Assembly: GCA_003244185.1 (NCBI GenBank)
Contig: QHBT01000056.1
Coordinates: forward strand, 1 to 62,854
Origin: Candidatus Dormiibacter spiritus
GTDB lineage: Bacteria > Chloroflexota > Dormibacteria > Dormibacterales > Dormibacteraceae
Direction: 5' to 3'
DNA: 62,854 bases
Of the stretch, positions 25,533 through 34,221 are shown one piece after another. Numbering within the stretch: the first letter of the stretch is position 1; the number at the start of each line of letters is the position of its first letter. The translations under genes were made by a program, and so were the position numbers. The notes under the pieces were generated by a model. That model was not told the origin of the DNA, searched no databases, and worked only from the letters and a program-made list of their open reading frames with translations.

Positions 25533-27029
25533 TCAACGCAGCCTGGTGTCCTCGAAGACCATCCGCAGCCGGCTTCCGTAGTTGACGTACGTCGTCTTCC
25601 ACCTCGAAAAGGTGTCGAGAGCTCCCTGCCCCCACTCCGTGGTGCCGATCGAGGTGTCCTTGGTCCCTCCAAAGGGCAGGCCGACCTCGGCGCCGACAGT
25701 CCCGGCGTTGATCCAGGTGACGCCGCTGTCCAGCCGGTCCACGGTGCCGAGCGCGGTGTCGATGTCCTGCGTGAACACGGACATGGAGAGTCCGTAGGGC
25801 GTGTCGTTGGCGTAGCGAATCGCGGTGTCGAGATCCGGTACCTGGAAGAGCATGGTGACCGGCCCCAGGACCTCTTGCCGCACCACCTCGGCGCCGGGAT
25901 CGACGCCGGTCAGCACCGTCGGCAGGTAGAAGAATCCACCCGCGAGCGCGGGGGAGGTCGGTCGGGATCCTCCGCACAGCGTTCTGCCCCCGACCCGGAT
26001 CGAGCGCTGGACGTAGTCCTCGACTTCCGCCAGCTGCTCCGCGCTGATCAGCGGGCCGACGTCGGTGGCTTCGTCGAGCGGGTGGCCGACCTTGAGGCGC
26101 TCCACGCGCCCGACGAACTCACTCTGGAACCGATCCGCAATCTCCGAGTGGACGAGAATCCTGGAGGCCGCTGTCTCGCGCTGGCCGTTGGTGGCGAAGG
26201 CGCTCAGCACCGCCCAGTCGAGTGCGAGGTCGAGGTTGGCGTCGAAGTTGACGATCAGCGCGTTCTTCGCCGTCAGTTCCAGGGACACCGGGACCAGGCG
26301 ACGGGCCGCGTTGGTGGCGATGGCCCGGCCGACCTCGGTGGCGCCCGTGTACGAGATCAGACGCAGCCCGGGATGCTCGACAAGGCTGTCGCCGATCTCC
26401 TGCGAGTAGCCCTGAACCATGTTCACGACGCCCCGAGGGACGCCCGCGTCGTGGATCAGCTGCTGCACCGCAGAGCCGATCAGCGGCGTCTCGTGCGCAG
26501 GCTTGAACACCACGGTATTGCCGAGCACCATGGCCGGGAAGACCTTGAGCGCCACCTTGGTGAACGGGAAGTTCCACGGCGGCAGCGCCGCCACGACTCC
26601 GAGCGGCTCCCGCCGGCTGAAGCCGAGCTTGGAGACCTTCTCGCTGGGAACCATCGACCCGAACTGACGCCGGCCCTCTCCGGCCCAGTAGAGCGCCACG
26701 TGGATGAGTTCCTGGACGTCACCGTGGGCGTCCACCAGCGTCTTCCCATGCTCCTCACAGATGGTCCGGGCCAGCTCGTCCTCGCGCTCCTGGGCGATCT
26801 GGGCGATCAGGAAGAGATGGTTGGCGCGGAGCGGAGCGGGGGTCGCCCTCCAGGCGGGAAAGGCTTCCGCAGCCGCCCCTACTGCAGCGTCCACGTCGGC
26901 TGCGTCCGAGCGGGCGATCTGGGCGATCACCGTTCCGTCTGTCGGGTTGTAAGTGGGGAAGGTGCCGCCGCCGTGCGCACCCCGCCACTCGCCGTCGATG
27001 TAGTTGCCGGTTCGCCGCGAAGTGATCAC
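25533..27029 (-). CDS. aldehyde dehydrogenase homologue lacking the catalytic cysteine
   Basis: A 498-residue ALDH-superfamily protein with the NAD-binding parts in place (PPWNFPFTKVALKVFPAMVL; FKPAHETPL; ISYTGATEVGRAI) and the general-base glutamate in SLELTAKNALIV (near 250). The nucleophile position, normally Cys in GQxC, reads NGQRETAASRILV, with a GAG codon giving Glu near residue 285. The rest of the C-terminal half is normal (QEVLGPVTMLFQV; GVTWINAG; PFGGTKDTSIG). Without the cysteine a standard acyl-enzyme mechanism is not possible, so the protein may act differently, bind ligand, or be inactive. It overlaps the SDR gene by 1 bp. Confidence 0.9.
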   Translation of the reverse strand: MITSRRTGNYIDGEWRGAHGGGTFPTYNPTDGTVIAQIARSDAADVDAAVGAAAEAFPAWRATPAPLRANHLFLIAQIAQEREDELARTICEEHGKTLVDAHGDVQELIHVALYWAGEGRRQFGSMVPSEKVSKLGFSRREPLGVVAALPPWNFPFTKVALKVFPAMVLGNTVVFKPAHETPLIGSAVQQLIHDAGVPRGVVNMVQGYSQEIGDSLVEHPGLRLISYTGATEVGRAIATNAARRLVPVSLELTAKNALIVNFDANLDLALDWAVLSAFATNGQRETAASRILVHSEIADRFQSEFVGRVERLKVGHPLDEATDVGPLISAEQLAEVEDYVQRSIRVGGRTLCGGSRPTSPALAGGFFYLPTVLTGVDPGAEVVRQEVLGPVTMLFQVPDLDTAIRYANDTPYGLSMSVFTQDIDTALGTVDRLDSGVTWINAGTVGAEVGLPFGGTKDTSIGTTEWGQGALDTFSRWKTTYVNYGSRLRMVFEDTRLR

Positions 27030-27775
27030 TAGAGCATCACGTGGCCCGAGTTGGGGCCCAGGGTCTGGCCTGTGTACAGCGCGGAGTCCGCCGACGCGAG
27101 AAAGACAGCAGTTGGCGCGACCTCCTCAGATGTACCGATGCGACCCAGCGGCAGCTGCGATCGGATCTCCTCGAACCACGCTGAATCGCGGTCCCGGATC
27201 ATGTCCGTCAAGATCGGGCCCGGCGCGATTGCGTTCACAGAGATGGCGGGACTCAACTCGCGCGCCAGCGCCTTCGTGAAGCCGATCACGCCGGCCTTGG
27301 AAGCGGAGTAGTGGGCGAGGAGAGCGCCGCCGATCTGGCCGAGCTGAGAGGCCACATTAATTATTCGCCCGGACTCCCTCTCCAGCATCAGCGGAACCAC
27401 GTGCCGTGAGACGAGGAAGGTGCCGCGCAGGTTGACGCCGAGCACCCGGTCCCATTCGGCCGTGGACAGCTCGACAAACCTGCTGCGGTGAGTCACGCCG
27501 GCGCAGTTGACGAGCACGTCGATGCGGCCAAAGCGGTCCCGGACGGCCGAGACCAGAAGCTCGACGCTGGCCTCGTCGGCCACGTCGACCCAGAAGGCCT
27601 CGACACGATGCCCGTCGGCCTTTGCGTCCCCGGCCGCCGCCGCCAGCTTCCCGGACCTGTCGACGTCGGCCGCCGCGACCGTCGCGCCCTCTCTGGCGAA
27701 AGCGTCGGCGATGGCCATGCCGATGCCGCCGGCGGCTCCTGTGACCAGGCAGACCTTGCCTTCCAGCCGGTTCAT
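27029..27775 (-). CDS. short-chain dehydrogenase/reductase
   Basis: A 248-residue classical SDR. The Rossmann glycine motif TGAAGGIG (residues 12-19), the acidic AADVD after strand 2 (favouring NAD(H)), NCAGVTH, the catalytic Ser-Tyr-Lys region (INVASQLGQIGG and YSASKAG, near 140-156) and VNAIAPGPILTDM are all visible. The family oxidises alcohols or reduces ketones. It overlaps the ALDH-like gene by 1 bp and follows the ABC ATPase gene by 18 bp. An alcohol-to-carbonyl step is likely; the substrate is unknown. Confidence 0.9.
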   Translation of the reverse strand: MNRLEGKVCLVTGAAGGIGMAIADAFAREGATVAAADVDRSGKLAAAAGDAKADGHRVEAFWVDVADEASVELLVSAVRDRFGRIDVLVNCAGVTHRSRFVELSTAEWDRVLGVNLRGTFLVSRHVVPLMLERESGRIINVASQLGQIGGALLAHYSASKAGVIGFTKALARELSPAISVNAIAPGPILTDMIRDRDSAWFEEIRSQLPLGRIGTSEEVAPTAVFLASADSALYTGQTLGPNSGHVML

Positions 27776-27793
27776 CGGGGCGCCGTGCCCTGC

Positions 27794-28795
27794 TCAGGAA
27801 GCGACTTCATCGATCGCCCTGGGCTCGGCGCCCCGGAGTATGTCTTCGGCACGATGGCAGGCGACGCGCCGGCCTGCCACCTCGCGCAGCGGCGGCCACT
27901 GCTCTTTGCACAATTCTATGGAGTAGGGGCAGCGCGGATGCAGGTGACAACCGGACGGCAGGTCGACCGGACTGGGAATCTCACCGGCGACCCTGACCCT
28001 GCCCAGCGGGCCAGTCGGATCGGGGAACAGGACCGACGCCAGCAAGGCGAGGCTGTACGGGTGCAGCTGCCGCGAGAACATGTCGTCGGTCTCGGCGACC
28101 TCGACGATCTCGCCGAGGTACATGATCGCGACCCGGTGGCTTATCTCCTTGACGGCGGTCAGGTCGTGGGAGATGAACAGCAAGGCCACCCCGGTCTGGT
28201 GCTGAAGGTCTCTCAGCAGGCGGATGATGTCGCCTCTCACGGTGATGTCGAGCGCGGAAGTCGGCTCGTCGAGAACGATTAGATCGGGGCGGGTCGACAG
28301 AGCCCGCGCGATGCTGAGCCGCTGCTGCTCGCCGCCCGTCAGCCCGTGCGGGTAGGTGTTGGCCACTCTTGCCGGGAGCCTCACCAGCTCCAGCACTTCG
28401 CCGACGCGCCGGCGTCGCTCACTGCCCGAGGCGACGCCGGCGAGCTGCAGATTCTCTTCGATGATCGCCCTGCTCGTGAACCGTGGGTTGAGTGACTCGT
28501 ACGGTTCCTGGAACACCATCTGGATGGAGCCGCGCAGCTTGCGCAGCCTCGACTTCGACACCGTCGTCAGGTCGGTCCCGTTGAAAACGACGTGGCCGGA
28601 GGTGGGCTCGATCAGGCGCAGGATGCAGCGGCCCACGGTCGTCTTCCCGGACCCGCTCTCTCCGACCAGGCCCAGCGTTTCGCCGCTGCCGATGGTGAAG
28701 CTCACGCTGTTGACGGCGTGGACGACTTTGCTCGAGCGGCGCACAGGAAAGTGCTTCACGAGGCCATCCACGGTGAGGACCGGCTCGCGTTTCAT
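27794..28795 (-). CDS. oligopeptide/dipeptide ABC transporter ATPase (DppF/OppF type)
   Basis: A 333-residue ABC ATPase with all motifs canonical: Walker A GESGSGKTTVGRC (near 44), Q-loop MVFQEPYESLNPR, signature LTGGEQQRLSIARAL, Walker B LIVLDEPTSALD and H-loop LFISHDLTAVKEI. The C-terminal oligopeptide-type extension (SGCHLHPRCPYS, then ELCKEQWPPLREV) is present with its cysteines. It powers import through the DppB and DppC permeases at the membrane. It is the only fully canonical ATPase of this transporter, since its partner domain lacks two key residues. It follows the fused permease-ATPase gene by 8 bp. Confidence 0.93.
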   Translation of the reverse strand: MKREPVLTVDGLVKHFPVRRSSKVVHAVNSVSFTIGSGETLGLVGESGSGKTTVGRCILRLIEPTSGHVVFNGTDLTTVSKSRLRKLRGSIQMVFQEPYESLNPRFTSRAIIEENLQLAGVASGSERRRRVGEVLELVRLPARVANTYPHGLTGGEQQRLSIARALSTRPDLIVLDEPTSALDITVRGDIIRLLRDLQHQTGVALLFISHDLTAVKEISHRVAIMYLGEIVEVAETDDMFSRQLHPYSLALLASVLFPDPTGPLGRVRVAGEIPSPVDLPSGCHLHPRCPYSIELCKEQWPPLREVAGRRVACHRAEDILRGAEPRAIDEVAS

Positions 28796-28803
28796 CTGCC
28801 GTG

Positions 28804-30735
28804 CTAGCCCCGGCTTCCCACCGAGGCGAAGGCGGCCTCGAGCAGGCGGGCGCTGTGGTCAGCTTCAGGCCGTTCGAAGAAGTGCTTGACCTCGCTCTCC
28901 TCCACGATCCTGCCCTCTCTCAGCACAACCACGCGCTGGGTGTAGTGAGCCACGATGCCGAGGTCTCTGGTCATGAGGATCAGCGCCGCCCCCGACCGGT
29001 CGACCAAGCCCTTGATCAGGTCCAGCACCTGCATCTGGACCGTCACGTCCAGCCCCGCGGTCGGCTCGTCCGCGATCAGGAGTTTCGGTTCGCTGGAAAT
29101 TGCCATGGCGATCAGGATTCGCTGGCACATACCGCCGCTCAACTCATGCGGAAGAGAGTTCGCGATGCGGGCAGCGTCTGCGATGGAGACCATGTCGAGG
29201 AGGTCGAGAGCGTGCTGCAGTGCCGCCTTGCGACTGAGAGACGATTGCTTCGCGCGTATCACGTTGACCAGCTGCGCCCCGACCGAAAGGACGGGATTGA
29301 GTCGAGCTCGCGGATTGGCGACGATGAAACCGAAGTCGTGTGCGCGCAGCGGCTGCAGCTGAGCGTCCTCGAGGCCGATCATCTCCCGGCCGGCGAATCG
29401 AATGCTGCCGCCCGCGACGTGGCCGGGCGGCTGGATGAGTCCCATGATGGCCCTGGCCATGACCGACTTGCCGCTCCCGGTCGTTCCCACAACTCCCACC
29501 GACTCGCTGGAGTCGATGTTCAGAGACACGCCGTCCAGGGCGCGGTGCACGTCCGACTCGCCGTAGAAGTCGACGCGAAGGTTGCGGATCGCGAGGATCG
29601 ACGCCCGCCCAGTCGGCTCTTTGGCGCCGGTCGTGGCGAAGGCTGAGTGGCCGGCGGCCGCCGGCTCCGGCTCGAGGTCGGGGTTCTCAGCCGGAACCGG
29701 CACGACTCTCGACTCGATCGGCAGCGCGCCGGGGAGGCTCTCCACCAGCGCCGGAAGCGCCGAGGGATCGGCACCCTCTGAGTGGAGAATGCCGCCACCG
29801 CCGATCTGCGCGCGCACCGCCTGCTGCCTCAGCACGGGGTCGAGGTACACCCGCAGGCCGTCGCCCAGGAGCGCGAACCCGAAGACAGCGGAGCCCAGCG
29901 CGATTCCGGGAAACAGCGCGATCCACCACTGGCCGGTGATCATGGTCGAGGCGCCCTCGGACACCATCAAGCCCCACTCCGGCGTCGGCAGCTGGACGCC
30001 TGCCCCGATGAAGCTGAGTCCGGCCGTGAGCAGCACCGAGAACCCGAGCACCACCGAGAGCTGGGTCAGCGGCGCGGCCAGCGCGTTCGGCAGCACGTGG
30101 CGAAAGGCGATCCGGACCTCGCTGTTGCCGGCGCAGCGCGCGGCTTCGACGAAGGCGCGCTCTCTAACCGCCAGCACCTGGCTCCTGGTGAGCCAGATGA
30201 AGACCGGCGCATTCACGAACGCCATCGCGACGATCAGATTGCCGGCGCGGGGTCCGAGCACGGCCACTATGGCCAGCGCGAAGACGAAGACCGGAAACGC
30301 CTGCGAGACGTCCACGATCCTCATGGCGGCGGTGGCGAGCGCACCCTGCAGTCCACCTTTGCCACCGAAATAGCCGGCAAACCCGCCCACGGGGACGCCG
30401 ATGCAGAGGGCCAGGACGGTGGATGCCACCGCGATCCCGAGGTCTATCCTCGGGGCCCACATCAGCCGACTGAGGATGTCGAGACCGTCCCGGTCGGTAC
30501 CCAGCAAGAACCGGCTGCCTGGCGGTGCGAGGACCGCGTCCGGGAAGGGATGAGTCGGCGAATAGGGCGCGATGATGGGCGCCAGCAGGCTGATCAACAG
30601 CCAGAAGCCGACGATTATCAGGCCGTACAGCATGGGGCCGGGACGGATCGCGAATCTCAGAAGGCCGCTGTTGCGAACCCTCTGTCCTAGTGCCAGGGTC
30701 CCCCCCATCCTCGACGGCGCCCTGTTAATACTCAA
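28804..30735 (-). CDS. fused DppC permease and DppD-like ATPase with degenerate ATP site
   Basis: A 643-residue fusion. Residues 1 to about 310 are a DppC-type permease (several membrane spans and the EAA-like loop EAARCAGNSEVRIAFRHVLP). A proline/alanine-rich linker runs to about 380, and the rest is an OppD/DppD-type ATPase. In the ATPase, Walker A (GTTGSGKS, near 416), signature (LSGGMCQR) and Walker B (LLIADEPTAGLD) are intact. The Q-loop reads GFIVANPRARLNP with Ala where Gln is expected (near 472), and the H-loop reads LMTRDLGIVA with Arg in place of His (near 589). One of the two ATP sites of the importer is therefore probably weak or structural. The gene overlaps DppB by 11 bp. Confidence 0.92.
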   Translation of the reverse strand: MSINRAPSRMGGTLALGQRVRNSGLLRFAIRPGPMLYGLIIVGFWLLISLLAPIIAPYSPTHPFPDAVLAPPGSRFLLGTDRDGLDILSRLMWAPRIDLGIAVASTVLALCIGVPVGGFAGYFGGKGGLQGALATAAMRIVDVSQAFPVFVFALAIVAVLGPRAGNLIVAMAFVNAPVFIWLTRSQVLAVRERAFVEAARCAGNSEVRIAFRHVLPNALAAPLTQLSVVLGFSVLLTAGLSFIGAGVQLPTPEWGLMVSEGASTMITGQWWIALFPGIALGSAVFGFALLGDGLRVYLDPVLRQQAVRAQIGGGGILHSEGADPSALPALVESLPGALPIESRVVPVPAENPDLEPEPAAAGHSAFATTGAKEPTGRASILAIRNLRVDFYGESDVHRALDGVSLNIDSSESVGVVGTTGSGKSVMARAIMGLIQPPGHVAGGSIRFAGREMIGLEDAQLQPLRAHDFGFIVANPRARLNPVLSVGAQLVNVIRAKQSSLSRKAALQHALDLLDMVSIADAARIANSLPHELSGGMCQRILIAMAISSEPKLLIADEPTAGLDVTVQMQVLDLIKGLVDRSGAALILMTRDLGIVAHYTQRVVVLREGRIVEESEVKHFFERPEADHSARLLEAAFASVGSRG

Positions 30736-31735
30736 TTCGCGGGTCCAGCACCGCGTAGACGAGGTCGAGGACCAGGTAGATGACCGCCATGAACAGCGCG
30801 GCGGCCAGCACGAAGCCCGTGATCGCGAAATAGTCGCTGTTGGTTATCGACTGCACGGCGTACTGTCCAAGTCCACCCCAGGAGAAGATCGTCTCGACTA
30901 GGACGGCACCACCGAGCAGAAAGCCGTAGGTGAAGGCGATCACGGTGACCACCGGCGCCAGCGCGTTCCGCACGGCGTAGCGCAGGACCACGGAGTTGGG
31001 CAGGCCCATCGCCCTCGCGTGCTCGACGTACCCCGACTGCATGGCCTCGCTCATGCTGGAGCGCGCCATCTTGACGATGTTACCCATGTAGACGAGCACC
31101 AGCGTCAGGGCAGGGAGGACCAGGTGGCCCAGCGCGCTTGCGAAGAGGACCCAGTCCCCGGCCAGCAGGCTGTCGATCAAAGAGAGGCCGGTCACGTGCG
31201 GTGGTGCGCTCTGAATTGCGTCAAGCTGACCGAGCGGCGCGGGCGCCCAGCGAAGCAGATAGAAGAAGACGAAGATCAGAACCAGCCCCAGCCAGAAGTC
31301 GGGCAGCGCGCCGGTCAGCATCCCGTAGACGAATGCGATCCGGCTCAGTATCCCGGACCGCTTCAACCCCACATAGATGCCCAGCGGCACGCCGATGACG
31401 ACGGAGATGAGCATCGCGGCCGTCACCAGCCCCACCGTGGCCGGAATCCGCTGCTCGAGGTCGTGCAGCACGGTCTGGCCCGTGAAGATCGAGTCGCCCA
31501 GGTTTCCATGGAGGACGTTCCACAGGTACAGCACGTACTGCTGCGGCAGAGGCTTGTCGAAGCCGAGCTGGCGCTCGATCCCGTGGATGCTCTGGGCGCT
31601 CGCCCCGCTTCCCGCGAGGGCTTGCGCTGGGTTGCCGGGGATCAGGTGGACGAGAAAGAACGCGATCGTGGCGACGCCCCACAGCTGCACGATGAGGTAC
31701 AGGAGCCGGCGCAACAGCAACCTACCCGTGTGCAT
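30725..31735 (-). CDS. oligopeptide/dipeptide ABC transporter permease (DppB type)
   Basis: A 336-residue inner-membrane permease with the DppB start (LLRRLLYLIVQLWGVATIAF, then FLVHLIPGNPA), six membrane segments and the EAA loop EHARAMGLPNSVVLRYAVRN near residue 240. The C-terminal AITGFVLAAALFMAVIYLVL, then DLVYAVLDPRIEY ending, is typical. It heterodimerises with the DppC part of the fused gene downstream (11-bp overlap). The gene starts 79 bp after the binding-protein gene. Confidence 0.92.
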   Translation of the reverse strand: MHTGRLLLRRLLYLIVQLWGVATIAFFLVHLIPGNPAQALAGSGASAQSIHGIERQLGFDKPLPQQYVLYLWNVLHGNLGDSIFTGQTVLHDLEQRIPATVGLVTAAMLISVVIGVPLGIYVGLKRSGILSRIAFVYGMLTGALPDFWLGLVLIFVFFYLLRWAPAPLGQLDAIQSAPPHVTGLSLIDSLLAGDWVLFASALGHLVLPALTLVLVYMGNIVKMARSSMSEAMQSGYVEHARAMGLPNSVVLRYAVRNALAPVVTVIAFTYGFLLGGAVLVETIFSWGGLGQYAVQSITNSDYFAITGFVLAAALFMAVIYLVLDLVYAVLDPRIEY

Positions 31736-31813
31736 TTCGCCCTACCCGCAAGGCGAGCAGTCTCCGGCGCACGGCAGGCACATGTAACGCCGCCTCCCCC
31801 TCTCAGCCTGGTG

Positions 31814-33442
31814 TCATGCCACCTTCAGGTCGCTGAAGATGATCTGGTTGTGCGTATGCCAGACGTAACCTGAGACGTTGTTGGAGAAGGCGAAGCACGT
31901 CGGTGCGTTCGCCACTGAGAGCCACACGACCTGGTCGTTGAAGATCTGCTGCAGCCGCTTCATCGCGGTGGCGCGAGCCGGCCCTTCCGGAGTGGTGACG
32001 CCGGCCTTCTGCAGGCCTATGAACTCGTCGTTGACGAAGGAGCCGAAGTTGAAGCTCGGGGGCGGACCGTAGCCGACCCACACCTGCGAGTGATAGTCAG
32101 GGTCCAGGATGAACGAGTAGTTCTGATCGAGGACGATGTCGCCGAACTTGCGGCCGAAGGCCGCGTCCTGGAAAGCAGCCGTGGGCTTCTGGTCGATGTT
32201 GAGCGTGACGCCGATCTTGGAGAAGGCGTCCTTCAACAGGACCGCGATCTGCGAGTGGATCGGCTGGCCGGCGTCGACCAGGACGGTGGCGGTCAAGCCG
32301 TTCGGATAGCCCGCCGAGGCAAGCAGCTGCTTGGCCTTGTTCACGTCAGTGTTGTACGGGTAGGCGGAGTCGCCAAGGTAGTCGACGTAGTTGCTGGTCA
32401 CCATCCCGTAGAGCCGCTTGGCCCGGGTGTGGTACACGGAGGACAGGATGTCTGAGTAAGGAGTCGCGTACGCGAGGGCCTGCCGAACGGCCAGCTGAGA
32501 GGTCGGGCCGTTGGCGAAGTTCAGGGCGGCGTACATGAACTGGTTGGCGGCGATGCACTGCACCTTCACGCCCTTGGACGAGTTCTTGCTGATGTTGTCC
32601 AGCTCGTCCTGAGTCAGGTCACGGGCGATCTGGGCGGAGCCGTTCAGCATCAGCGCCAGCCTGTTGGAGTCCGTGGGGACCTGCCGGTAGATGATCTTGT
32701 CGATGCTCGGCTTGGGACCGAACCAGTGCGGATTCTTGACTAGCACCTGCTCGACGCCGGGCGTCCAGCTCTGCAGCATGTACGGTCCGGTCGCGGGCGC
32801 GTTGCGCTTCATCCACTCGTATGCCCAGGGGTCGGCGTCAGTGACGTGCTTGCGAGCGGTGGCGGCGCCGAAGGCCATGCCGTTGTTGACGTTGAGAGCA
32901 CGCAAGAACTGCGCGTCCGGAGCGGGCAACGTGACCTGCAGCGTGTAGTCATCCATCACCTTCACCTGCTTGGAGACGTCGGTGATGGACTCCGTGTTGG
33001 TCACGAAGTTGCATCCGGCGGAATGGGCGGTCCGATCGAGGATCCACCTCATGTCGTCGGCCTTGAGCTCGTTGCCGGTACTGTCGATCACACCCTTGTG
33101 CAGGTGAAGGGTGTAGACGGTGCCGTCTGTCGAGATGTTCCAGGAGTCCAGCACGCCGCTGGTCATGGCCGCTTCACCGTCCTGGGTGTTGTCCACCTGA
33201 ATTCCATTGGGGCCGGGCTGCACCTTGTAGTTAACCCATTCCCAGTACAGGTTCTGCAGTATCTCCGCCGTTTGCTGCCCCGGCAGGAAGCAGGGGTCCA
33301 TGGTGAGCGCCAGAGACGGCGTCGCGTACACCACGGTCTTGCTCGAGCTGGAACTTGAACTGGACTGCGACGAGCCGTTGCTGCACGCAACCGGCACCAC
33401 CAGCAGTGCCACGAGGGCCGCCCGGAAGCCAACCAACCTCAC
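31814..33442 (-). CDS. family 5 solute-binding lipoprotein
   Basis: A 542-residue extracytoplasmic binding protein of the oligopeptide/dipeptide/nickel family. A signal peptide ends in the lipobox VPVACSNG (Cys20), followed by a serine-rich linker. The mature protein has the family hallmarks LHLHKGVI, MRWILDRTAHS, APATGPYMLQSWTPG, KQLLASAGYPNGL and a C-terminal HTHNQIIFSDLKVA end. It delivers the substrate to the DppB/DppC importer. The GTG start overlaps the stop of the GntR gene (GTGA), so regulator and binding protein are translationally coupled. The ligand is probably a small peptide, opine or amide rather than a sugar, judged only from family and neighbours. Confidence 0.93.
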   Translation of the reverse strand: MRLVGFRAALVALLVVPVACSNGSSQSSSSSSSSKTVVYATPSLALTMDPCFLPGQQTAEILQNLYWEWVNYKVQPGPNGIQVDNTQDGEAAMTSGVLDSWNISTDGTVYTLHLHKGVIDSTGNELKADDMRWILDRTAHSAGCNFVTNTESITDVSKQVKVMDDYTLQVTLPAPDAQFLRALNVNNGMAFGAATARKHVTDADPWAYEWMKRNAPATGPYMLQSWTPGVEQVLVKNPHWFGPKPSIDKIIYRQVPTDSNRLALMLNGSAQIARDLTQDELDNISKNSSKGVKVQCIAANQFMYAALNFANGPTSQLAVRQALAYATPYSDILSSVYHTRAKRLYGMVTSNYVDYLGDSAYPYNTDVNKAKQLLASAGYPNGLTATVLVDAGQPIHSQIAVLLKDAFSKIGVTLNIDQKPTAAFQDAAFGRKFGDIVLDQNYSFILDPDYHSQVWVGYGPPPSFNFGSFVNDEFIGLQKAGVTTPEGPARATAMKRLQQIFNDQVVWLSVANAPTCFAFSNNVSGYVWHTHNQIIFSDLKVA

Positions 33443-34158
33443 ACTGTCACCTCCCCACCCAGGCCTTTGGCCTCAGCCTCGGTCATCTGGGCCAATATGC
33501 GAGCCGCTACCGACTCGATGTGCTCTCTTACGAGCGTTTCAACACGGACGGGGTTTCGCTGCGCAATCGCCTCCACGATGAGCTCGTGGCGTTTCGGCAC
33601 GTCGTGCAGGTCGGCGTACAACGTGACGATCACCTGGCGGGATAGCAGCCGGATCTGGCTGAGGATCCCCGTCCAGACTCGCAAGAGGCGGTGGTTGCCG
33701 GCGATCTCGCAGATTCGCCGGTGAAAGATGACGTCGGTTCCTGAGAGGACCTCCACGTCGTTGGACTCTGAGGACCGCTCCATCTCGGTCACCAGGGCTC
33801 TCAACGCCGCGATGTCAGTCTCGGTCGCGAGGCGGCAGGCTTCCCCGGCCGCCCAGGTTTCCAGGGCGATCCGGAGCCCGTAGATCTCGGCGGCGTCAGC
33901 CTTCCGTAGGATCGCAACCATGACCCCCCTTCGGGGGACGTTGCTGACGAGTCCTTCGCTGGCCAGGACCCTCATGGCCTCACGAAGGGGTGCGCGGCTG
34001 ACACCCAACCGCTCGGCGAGCCGCGTCTCGACGAGGCGCTGGCCGGGCATCAGAGTGCCGTTGGTGATCGCCCTTCTCAAGTTGGCGTAGACAAGGTCGA
34101 CGGAGGTTTCGAGCATTACCGCCGACACGCCTGGATAGTCGTCAGGGGAATCTAGCAT
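33439..34158 (-). CDS. GntR-family regulator with FCD domain
   Basis: A 239-residue regulator. The winged HTH occupies residues about 18-85 (LRRAITNGTLMPGQRLVETR; LAERLGVSRAPLREAMRVLA, then SEGLVSNVPRRGVMV). The C-terminal FCD ligand-binding domain has the metal-binding Asp/His pattern (DVIFHRRICEIAGNHRL; HDVPKRHELIVEAI; REHIESVAARI). FCD regulators sense carboxylic acids or amino acid derivatives and usually repress nearby catabolic genes. This gene heads the leftward operon and faces the TPP-enzyme gene; an inverted repeat directly before its start suggests autoregulation and control of both directions. An internal ATG at 34116 is an alternative start. Confidence 0.92.
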   Translation of the reverse strand: MLDSPDDYPGVSAVMLETSVDLVYANLRRAITNGTLMPGQRLVETRLAERLGVSRAPLREAMRVLASEGLVSNVPRRGVMVAILRKADAAEIYGLRIALETWAAGEACRLATETDIAALRALVTEMERSSESNDVEVLSGTDVIFHRRICEIAGNHRLLRVWTGILSQIRLLSRQVIVTLYADLHDVPKRHELIVEAIAQRNPVRVETLVREHIESVAARILAQMTEAEAKGLGGEVTV

Positions 34159-34160
34159 AC

Positions 34161-34187
34161 TGTCGACGACCTAGTCTATCGTCGACA
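34161..34187. promoter_or_regulatory. inverted repeat, likely GntR operator
   Basis: A perfect 9-bp inverted repeat TGTCGACGA / TCGTCGACA with a 9-bp spacer. Each half contains the self-complementary core GTCGAC (34162-34167 and 34181-34186), which resembles FCD-GntR sites of the TnGTnnACnA type. It begins 3 bp before the GntR start codon and lies 35 bp before the divergent TPP-enzyme gene, so it can control both promoters. Confidence 0.65.
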
Positions 34188-34221
34188 ATCGTCCGGCGTC
34201 AAGCACTCTGGGAGGCAGCGC

